Below are positions 5,768 to 11,904 of a stretch of DNA of 11,904 bases, piece after piece. This stretch comes from Desulfovibrio sp. (lineage in GTDB: Bacteria > Desulfobacterota > Desulfovibrionia > Desulfovibrionales > Desulfovibrionaceae). The stretch covers positions 1-11,904 of the forward strand of contig JAQVZK010000032.1 in assembly GCA_028708195.1 (NCBI GenBank). The letters run 5' to 3'. The notes beneath the pieces are model-generated. The model saw only the letters and a program-made list of their open reading frames with translations. It did not search any database and was not told where the DNA came from. Both the position numbers and the translations under genes were made by a program. Position 1 is the stretch's first letter. Each line of letters opens with the position of its first letter.

Positions 5768-6177
5768 ATGGTCAAAATACTGTTCATAACCAGCAGTTGG
5801 CGTAAGCGCAGCAATTCATTGACCGCTTTTATGCATTGGGCGGCAAAGAGTTTCCTGACGGAATGAATTGCTTCAGCAGTAAAAAAATCGGGTTGGTGCT
5901 GGCGCATGAAGGTGAAGACCCCTTTGACTCCGGGGGCATCAATGCCATCCGCTTCGTGCAGGATATGTGCTCGTATCTGGGGGCAACCTTTGAAACTGTA
6001 CACCTCGCATGGCTTGGAGCCATTATAAGGGGAGTCTTCGCATGGGCATCGGTGACATGCCGCCGGCATGTGGCTGACGCAAAACATATGGGGTATAGAC
6101 TAAAATGTATGGATCTACTTGACGAAGTTGCTAAAAGGACTATAATATATGGATATCAAGCTAATGATTACTATTAA
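5768..6177 (+). pseudogene. flavodoxin / NADPH-dependent FMN reductase family gene with internal deletion
   Basis: A good ribosome binding site (GGAGGAG, 5757-5763) precedes ATG 5768. Translation gives MVKILFITSSWRKRSNSL, a typical flavodoxin-fold first strand and FMN phosphate loop, but this frame stops at 5867. The rest of the family is in the next frame: AQQFIDRFYALGG from 5806, then KKIGLVLAHEGEDPFDSG, the ending HLAWLGAIIRGVFAW and a short tail, to a stop at 6177. In full-length relatives the N-terminal loop and the QFIDRFY segment are separated by roughly 80-100 residues that are missing here. The simplest reading is an out-of-frame internal deletion near 5800-5815. The tail after about 6110 overlaps the promoter of the next operon. 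Family assignment is by motif recognition. Confidence 0.6.
6119..6146 (+). promoter_or_regulatory. near-consensus sigma-70 promoter of the exopolysaccharide operon
   Basis: TTGACG (6119-6124) and a perfect TATAAT (6141-6146) are separated by 16 bp. The predicted start of transcription is near 6153, about 46 bases before the ATG at 6199. It sits inside the 3' end of the flavodoxin remnant, so the operon has its own promoter and does not depend on that gene. Confidence 0.7.
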
Positions 6178-6198
6178 GGATAATATAAAAGATCTGGT

Positions 6199-8082
6199 AT
6201 GTCTAACGCTGAAAAAAACGCTCTGAAATTTTTCTCGAGAAAGACGAACGGCTTCAAGCATCCAGTTGAGGCGAGTGAAATATACCCGCGCCCCAAAGTG
6301 GATCGGCGGTTGGCTCCCAATATACCTGAGAGGGGGCAATCGCGCCGGGGCGGCAACCAGCGTTTTGAAGCTGGCGTGCAGGTTACTGTACTCAATGCTA
6401 CCGAAGAGTCTTCACCTCTGCGTTGCCGCAGTGAAGACCTGTCTTCGTCTGGCATACTGCTGCATTGGCCTGAAGATGCCGCCACACCCAAGGTTGGCGG
6501 AACTTTTATACTGCGCTTCACAATGCCCCCCGGCACCCTTCCTGAAGGGTATGAAGCGCGCGTAAAAATCAAGGCTGTCGTTGTAAGGGTCAATGCCACA
6601 GTTGAAGGGCTTGTAGAGGTAGCTTTTAATTTTTCGCGAAATCTGGACAGTTACCTGCGTGCAAATCGTTGGCGCAGGTTGGTGCTCATGTCTTTGTTGT
6701 TTCTGTTGCTTTCAGTTCTGGGCATTCTCTATTTGAAGGAAGAAAGCATTTTCTACTTCATGTTTGACGTGCCTGTTTTTATGTACGGTATCGCTGCAAC
6801 CATTTTTCTCATCAGCAGATTCACGTTTGCATTTTTTTACCGCAACGTTCCTGTTGATCCGGATTACACACCCGGCGTCAGCATTATCATCCCCTGCTTC
6901 AATGAAGAAGAGTGGATTGAAAAAAACATACAGTGCGCCATTAACCAGGAATATCCTTCAGAAAAGCTGGAAGTCATCCTGGTGGACGACGGCAGCACCG
7001 ACCGTTCAATGGAGCGGGTTCGGCACATTGAAAAATTGATTATCAATGAAGTTGGTCCAGACCGCTTCACGGTTGTGGAGCAACCCCGCAATATGGGCAA
7101 GCGCCATGCTCTGGCGGCCGGGGCGCTGCTTTCCCGGTTTGACCTGCTTGTTTTTGTTGATTCCGACAGTTTTCTTGAACCAGATGCCGTGCGCGAACTG
7201 GTGCAGCCCTTTCGCGACCCCAAAATGGGCGCAGTTTCTGGCCGCACCGAGGTGCAGAACAAGTGGACAAACGTCCTGACCAAGATGCAGGCCGTGCGCT
7301 ATTATGTTGCCTTTCGTTTCATGAAGGCCGCAGAATCGGTGTTTGACGCCGTTACCTGTCTTTCCGGGCCATTGGCCTGCTATCGCAAAGCTCTTGTGCT
7401 GAAGCATCTGGACGCGTGGCTCAACCAGAAGTTTTTTGGCTACCCCGCAACATTTGGCGACGACCGCAGCATGACAAACTTCATTCTGACTGAAATGCGC
7501 ACCGGATACCAGGATTCAGCCGTTTGTTCTACAATTGTGCCCTCCAGTATGCGCACCTTCATCCGGCAGCAGATGCGCTGGAAGCGCTCCTGGCTGCGTG
7601 AAACCCTGCGGGCGGGCGCATTTATGTGGAAAAAAGAACCATTTATGGCTCTTTCGTTCTATGCCGGGTTCATTTTGCCGCTTCTGGCTCCCATTGTAGT
7701 TATCCGCACTATGATTATCGTTCCGTTGGAGCTGGGCCTTTTTCCCTACCAATATCTTTTGGGCATTCTTATGATGAGCATGCTCATGAGTGCCTCATAC
7801 CTGTTTTTCAAGCGCAGCAACCTCTGGCCCTATGGTATTATTTTCTGTGTTTTTTATTTGAGCGTACTGCTGTGGCAGTTGCCTGTAGCTGTGGCAACTT
7901 TTTGGCGCTCGGAATGGGGAACCAGAGATACCGCTGCCGATGAAGCGGCCAGAAACAAGAAAATATCTGTTCATGAAGAGCTTGCCATGACGCCATGCCC
8001 CCAGCAACAGAAGGCAGAGTATACGCACGGCTCGCCAAGAGATAGAGCGGCAAACAATCAGAGTACAAGGGATGTGCTGTAA
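6199..8082 (+). CDS. PilZ domain-GT2 fusion, processive polysaccharide synthase
   Basis: A 627-residue inner-membrane glycosyltransferase predicted to polymerise and translocate a polysaccharide from nucleotide sugars. Residues about 45-150 form a PilZ-type c-di-GMP receptor domain, with RR at 49-50, R55 and DLSSSG at 80-85 (the DxSxxG motif). Two membrane segments (about 161-179 and 190-213) precede a GT2 domain with VDDGS (262-266), DSD (321-323), GDDR (420-423) and QQMRW (457-461), the D, DxD, D and QxxRW set of processive synthases. Three or so further membrane segments (484-566) and SEWGTR follow; WGTR recalls hyaluronan and chitin synthases. The product cannot be named. The start is fixed by an in-frame stop at 6181; the ribosome binding site is weak (AAGGA is about 20 bases away). 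The next gene starts 2 bases after its stop. Confidence 0.88.
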   Translation: MSNAEKNALKFFSRKTNGFKHPVEASEIYPRPKVDRRLAPNIPERGQSRRGGNQRFEAGVQVTVLNATEESSPLRCRSEDLSSSGILLHWPEDAATPKVGGTFILRFTMPPGTLPEGYEARVKIKAVVVRVNATVEGLVEVAFNFSRNLDSYLRANRWRRLVLMSLLFLLLSVLGILYLKEESIFYFMFDVPVFMYGIAATIFLISRFTFAFFYRNVPVDPDYTPGVSIIIPCFNEEEWIEKNIQCAINQEYPSEKLEVILVDDGSTDRSMERVRHIEKLIINEVGPDRFTVVEQPRNMGKRHALAAGALLSRFDLLVFVDSDSFLEPDAVRELVQPFRDPKMGAVSGRTEVQNKWTNVLTKMQAVRYYVAFRFMKAAESVFDAVTCLSGPLACYRKALVLKHLDAWLNQKFFGYPATFGDDRSMTNFILTEMRTGYQDSAVCSTIVPSSMRTFIRQQMRWKRSWLRETLRAGAFMWKKEPFMALSFYAGFILPLLAPIVVIRTMIIVPLELGLFPYQYLLGILMMSMLMSASYLFFKRSNLWPYGIIFCVFYLSVLLWQLPVAVATFWRSEWGTRDTAADEAARNKKISVHEELAMTPCPQQQKAEYTHGSPRDRAANNQSTRDVL

Positions 8083-8084
8083 AT

Positions 8085-10121
8085 ATGAGCGTGATCTCAA
8101 AAGACGTCCTGAAAGTCATACGAACCTGCCTGCAGATTGGGGTGTTGCTGGCCCTGGCATTATTTGTGGGGCGGCTGTTTATGGAACGCGGCGAACCGCC
8201 ACTCTTTGACAGAGAACAGTGGACGGCGCGGGATGGCTTTACTGCCATTTCTTACGGTTCTGTGACGCGACAAGACACCCCCGGCCTGAACTCGCGCAGG
8301 CAACTGGCAGAGCATGTGTCTGCGCTGACCGATGCCGGGTATAATTGGGTAACCACTGAAGATATTTTTAATTTTTATAACAATAACGGGCCGCTGCCAG
8401 AAAAGGCCCTGTATCTGATGTTTGAGGGCGGCCGTAAAGACAGTGTGATTTTTGGTCAGGATGTTATCGGTCCGGCCAGTGCGCACGCCTCTTTGTTTAC
8501 AAATACCGACACGCTGAGCGGTTGGAACAATTTTTTTGTCACTTTTTCCAATGTGGCGTCCCTGTCAAAAAGCCCTTTTTGGGATGTGGGCAGCCAGGGC
8601 GTGCGGCTTATGCGCATCAATGAGGGCATTCCCGGCTGGGAAGAGAATTATTTTCTCAATGATTTTCTGCGCAACGACCAGGGCCTGAAAATAGAAAGTG
8701 AGGCCGAAATGCGCGCCAGGCTGGCAGATTATTATGAAAAATCCTTCGCCCCCCTGGCTTCTTCCATGCGGACACCGCCCCAGGCCTATATCTACATGCC
8801 TGCCAACTCTTTCAATGCCTTTATGCCAGAAGAGGTAGAGAAGGCGAACAGGCAGCTTATGGCACAGTACTTTCCACTTTCATTTACCCGCGAAGGTCCT
8901 GCCCTCAACTCTTTTGCTGAAGGCCCCCAAAACCTTACACGCCTTCAGGTACCTTCAGACTGGGATGCAGACACTCTTCTGAAGACTCTTGAAAAATGGA
9001 GCGCCAACAGGGAGGAGTTCGTCCTGCAATCAAGCGAAAATGTCGAAGATTGGTCTACTTTTCACACCAAAATTTCGGCTACACCGTTTGAACTGATACT
9101 GAACCCACAGCAAGACTCAACAGACCCGGCCCTGTTACGCGGCAGCAGTGTGTGGGATAACGTGCGCCTTTCATTGCGTCTTGAATTGGAAGAGCAGGGC
9201 GAACGCCATATTTACCTGCGTTATACCTCTCGCGATTCCTATATTCGGCTTACAGTGCAGTACAACAGGCTTGTAGTGGCCGAGCGTTTGCCTGGGCAAG
9301 GGGTGTTCACCATTTATGACAAGGTGCTGTCAAAGCCGCCGCCGTGGGACATAGATATCCAGCTTATGGGTAACCGTCTGGGAATCAGTCTTAATGGCGA
9401 GCGTATCGAATCTGGCCTTTTGCCGGTGTCTGCACCCTTGCGCAAAGGGTATGTTGCCCTGGGGGCAACAACAGAGGCTCGCTTTGGCAAACTCAGCGCC
9501 CGGCGGCTGCCCACCACATGGCGACTTGAAACGGCAGAATGGACGCCTCCTGTTAAAGGAGAAAAACCTGCGCCGTCTCCTGTGTGGGAAAGCTCCGCTG
9601 CAGCACATGATGGCGCCAATGCTGTCACTGCCGTTGCGCTTTCGCTGCCTGAAAAGAATACCAGCAGCAAGGACCAATTGGCCTATATGGGCCAGCGTGT
9701 TTTGGCTGTTCGCGCTCAGGGTTCCATGCCCATAGCGGCTCTGCCACCGGGCAAACTTGATTTTAATGACGCGGTTCTGAACATTCCGCCCTTTAGCACG
9801 GCCCAGAGTCTCAAACTTTGGGATGGCGTCATGTTGACGCCAGAACCGCAGGCCGATTGGGCACAGGTTGAGCAGGCGCTTCAGCTTATAGAACGTAGCG
9901 GACTTCAGCCTGTACTGCGTCTTTCACTTGAAGCCGCAAAAAATCTGGCCACGTCAGGCAAGCGCATGTCGGCAGATTACTTTATGCTGGATTTTCAGCG
10001 GGATGATATGCCCCCAAATTTATGGACATCTTTTGCGCACAGACACAACCGCAACACCTTCCTTCAGGAACAAAAAACGCCTGAAGGTCAGTCCCCCGTA
10101 TACAGTATCAGGAGCCATTGA
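8085..10121 (+). CDS. membrane-anchored periplasmic protein with degenerate polysaccharide deacetylase-like domain
   Basis: A 678-residue protein with an N-terminal membrane anchor (about residues 13-33) and a periplasmic body. Residues about 50-245 follow the layout of PgaB-type carbohydrate esterase 4 domains: FTAISYGSV at the first strand, a GY.WVTTEDI helix-strand, then LPEKALYLMFEGG where active enzymes have LTFDDG. The two metal-binding/catalytic aspartates appear replaced by E and G, and the following HxxxH-type motif is not seen (WDVGSQGVRL instead). It is probably a binding protein or pseudoenzyme. Residues about 320-475 look like a beta-sandwich, LamG/DUF1080-like domain (HIYLRYTSRDSYIRLTVQ). 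The C-terminal 100 or so residues may be a shortened barrel-like segment. It follows the synthase by 2 bases and overlaps the next gene by 1 base (TGATG). Fold assignments are moderate confidence. Confidence 0.72.
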   Translation: MSVISKDVLKVIRTCLQIGVLLALALFVGRLFMERGEPPLFDREQWTARDGFTAISYGSVTRQDTPGLNSRRQLAEHVSALTDAGYNWVTTEDIFNFYNNNGPLPEKALYLMFEGGRKDSVIFGQDVIGPASAHASLFTNTDTLSGWNNFFVTFSNVASLSKSPFWDVGSQGVRLMRINEGIPGWEENYFLNDFLRNDQGLKIESEAEMRARLADYYEKSFAPLASSMRTPPQAYIYMPANSFNAFMPEEVEKANRQLMAQYFPLSFTREGPALNSFAEGPQNLTRLQVPSDWDADTLLKTLEKWSANREEFVLQSSENVEDWSTFHTKISATPFELILNPQQDSTDPALLRGSSVWDNVRLSLRLELEEQGERHIYLRYTSRDSYIRLTVQYNRLVVAERLPGQGVFTIYDKVLSKPPPWDIDIQLMGNRLGISLNGERIESGLLPVSAPLRKGYVALGATTEARFGKLSARRLPTTWRLETAEWTPPVKGEKPAPSPVWESSAAAHDGANAVTAVALSLPEKNTSSKDQLAYMGQRVLAVRAQGSMPIAALPPGKLDFNDAVLNIPPFSTAQSLKLWDGVMLTPEPQADWAQVEQALQLIERSGLQPVLRLSLEAAKNLATSGKRMSADYFMLDFQRDDMPPNLWTSFAHRHNRNTFLQEQKTPEGQSPVYSIRSH

Positions 10122-11904
10122 TGCGCGCGTCCTTCTTTGCTTTTCTCGTATGCCTGGCCGTCGGCGTGGGGTGCTCAGTGGCAAACCTGGCCTCGGCCAC
10201 ACCGGCCACGGCAGCGAATTCTGGTGCAAACGCCCGCGATTTGCCTGAAAAAAAATCTGTTGCTCGCTACTATAACAACGCTCGTTACTCCATCAGCCGG
10301 GGCATGTACCGCGAGGCTCTTCACGAAATTGAAACCGGCCTCAGGCTTGATCCGGGTTACGCGCCTTTTTGGGTACAAAAAGCCCTTGTGCTGGCAAAAC
10401 TGGGGCAGTACGAAGAGTCTATGGAGCTGACAACCCTCGCCCTCGGTGCCATGCCTGACAGCCGGGAACTCCAGTTGCAGGCAGTAGAAAACCTGCTGGC
10501 TCTGAATAAGGACGACAAGGCCCGCGCCATCAGTGAAATTGCAAGGCATTTCACCATTCTTGGGCCAGTCAGACTGCCCGGAACGGTAGCCGCGCTCACA
10601 GAAGATTTTGGCAGACACGACAGCAGGTTTACACAGATTCTTCAGGCCCTCGCCGTTTCTGCAAGCCTGCCTGCCCCTGATCAGGCTGTGGTGACGGCTC
10701 TGCTTGATAATAAACCCCAGCGCGCTGCGCAGCTTTTGCGCGAGGCCATCAACGCTGCAACATCTGGCCAGACCAGAAATAAAACGCAACTTCGTTTGCT
10801 GGGAGCCCTGAACATTCTGACGGCAGAAAGCCTGCAGAAGCAGGGTAAGACAAATGAGGCAGAAGCTCTTTTCGCACAAGGTGCAGCGCTTGGATACAGC
10901 AAAGAAAAAATGCTGGAGTCCAAGGGAAATACCTATTTTGAAACGCAAGCTTATGACAAGGCCGCCCAAATCTATTCAGAAAATTGGCGTTCGGCTACAG
11001 ACCCTGTGCTCTGGGCAGTCAACGCCGCCAACGCTTACGCGGGCACAGGGCACAAGGATGAAGCGTGGAAAATACTGCAGCAGGCCCGTACCGCCTATTC
11101 TGAAGATGTCTGGCTGCTGGGGCAGCTTTATCTGCGCATGGCCCTGGCCGGAAAAAACACGGAGCTTCAGAGTTTTTCACACGAGCTTGAAGAGCTTGGG
11201 CTACCCCTTGCCCTTGCATACGGCACGTTTCTCGTAGCCCGGCATAACGGGGACATCCCTTCAATGAATGCGGCCAGAGAAAATGCGGTGCAGCATGCGT
11301 CAACTATCACCCTGGTACACGAGCAGGGCGACATGAGGCGCATTATGAAAGACCTCGGCTTTACCGGTGATGAATCGCCCATGGGGCGGCAGGCCGTGAG
11401 GCTGCGCGCCCAGGGCTGGGATTTCTGGAATCGAGGGCAGTATGAAGATGCCTATATTTACTGGCTTGATTCCATCTCACTTATGCCAGACCAGGCGAGC
11501 AAGGCGATTACTTTTAACCTGGCCACGCAGTTTCTGCACCAGAATATGCCAGACAAGGCGCTCAGCCTGCTGCATAAGCAGTTTCCAGACCTTTCCGCCA
11601 TGGAATTTGCTCTTCCTTTTATCCTTCATGAGCAGTGGTATGCTCTGGAGCCCCTGCTCAAAAACATGGCGACGCCGTCAAATCCTTCGCTTGCGCCCTG
11701 GTACGCTCTTGCCAAGGCTTACAGCGCCTTGAAAAACGGCAATGCTGAAGGGCTGGAAGACAAGGTGAAACATCTTCTGGCCACGGCCCCGCCCCATAGC
11801 GCAAGAACTGTGACTGTACCTGACAGCCAAATGGGAACAGCCAAGGTGATACTTGACCGTGAGCGCTACGTAGCCTTGCTCAAAAGTTTTTTTACCGAAC
11901 TTTT
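10121..11904 (+). CDS. exported TPR protein, partial (runs off the right edge)
   Basis: An open frame from ATG 10121 to the window end without a stop (594 complete codons). The start is supported by AGGAG at 10110-10114 and by TGATG coupling to the previous gene. Residues 1-26 are a signal peptide ending ASA. From about residue 46 the protein consists of helical repeats. The first two are clear TPRs (ARYYNNARYSISRGMYREAL, then LDPGYAPFWVQKALVLAKLG), and TPR-like units recur through the visible part (for example SKGNTYFETQAYDKAAQIY and WDFWNRGQYEDAYIYW). Large exported TPR proteins pair with synthases as export scaffolds or as the N-terminal half of outer-membrane porins (PgaA, BcsC, PelB, AlgK). 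Whether a beta-barrel follows cannot be seen here. Confidence 0.82.
   Translation, partial: MRASFFAFLVCLAVGVGCSVANLASATPATAANSGANARDLPEKKSVARYYNNARYSISRGMYREALHEIETGLRLDPGYAPFWVQKALVLAKLGQYEESMELTTLALGAMPDSRELQLQAVENLLALNKDDKARAISEIARHFTILGPVRLPGTVAALTEDFGRHDSRFTQILQALAVSASLPAPDQAVVTALLDNKPQRAAQLLREAINAATSGQTRNKTQLRLLGALNILTAESLQKQGKTNEAEALFAQGAALGYSKEKMLESKGNTYFETQAYDKAAQIYSENWRSATDPVLWAVNAANAYAGTGHKDEAWKILQQARTAYSEDVWLLGQLYLRMALAGKNTELQSFSHELEELGLPLALAYGTFLVARHNGDIPSMNAARENAVQHASTITLVHEQGDMRRIMKDLGFTGDESPMGRQAVRLRAQGWDFWNRGQYEDAYIYWLDSISLMPDQASKAITFNLATQFLHQNMPDKALSLLHKQFPDLSAMEFALPFILHEQWYALEPLLKNMATPSNPSLAPWYALAKAYSALKNGNAEGLEDKVKHLLATAPPHSARTVTVPDSQMGTAKVILDRERYVALLKSFFTEL

Noticed and set aside
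5551..6087. 178-codon minus-strand open frame
   Set aside because: It is antisense to the flavodoxin remnant, whose plus-strand frames carry recognisable family motifs. The minus peptide has a cysteine/proline/arginine-rich shadow composition.

Overview
The window looks like a chromosomal accessory region of a Desulfovibrio-type sulfate reducer (Desulfobacterota). This is inferred from moderate-GC genes separated by AT-rich spacers, a DUF2333-like protein, a sigma-54-like promoter, a radical SAM enzyme and a Gram-negative envelope operon. A periplasmic choloylglycine hydrolase-like gene would fit an animal-gut relative, but no marker gene fixes the species.

Layout, left to right. Positions 1-123 are the last 29 codons and right terminal inverted repeat of an ISL3-like insertion sequence. 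An AT-rich spacer (124-963) follows, ending in a promoter/operator region for a small XRE-type regulator (964-1203, +). Three genes then lie on the minus strand: a radical SAM protein with an extra N-terminal cysteine cluster (1522-2478), a membrane-anchored DUF2333-like protein (2695-3615), and an exported choloylglycine hydrolase-family enzyme (4234-5340). A strong hairpin terminator lies between the first two, and a sigma-54-like promoter precedes the radical SAM gene. A second long hairpin (4141-4179) is oriented to terminate plus-strand transcription. Positions 5768-6177 hold a flavodoxin/NADPH-dependent FMN reductase gene broken by an apparent internal deletion.

The right half (6199 to the window end) is a tight plus-strand operon driven by a near-consensus sigma-70 promoter (TTGACG-16-TATAAT, 6119-6146). 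It encodes (1) a fusion of an N-terminal PilZ (c-di-GMP receptor) domain to a processive hyaluronan/chitin synthase-like GT2 glycosyltransferase, (2) a membrane-anchored periplasmic protein with a polysaccharide-deacetylase-like fold whose catalytic motifs look lost, followed by a carbohydrate-binding-like beta domain, and (3) a large exported TPR protein that runs off the right edge. Together they resemble a synthase-dependent exopolysaccharide system: c-di-GMP-gated polymerase, periplasmic binding/modification factor, and TPR export scaffold. The architecture parallels Pga, Alg and Bcs systems but matches none of them exactly. It is the best candidate here for an under-described system.
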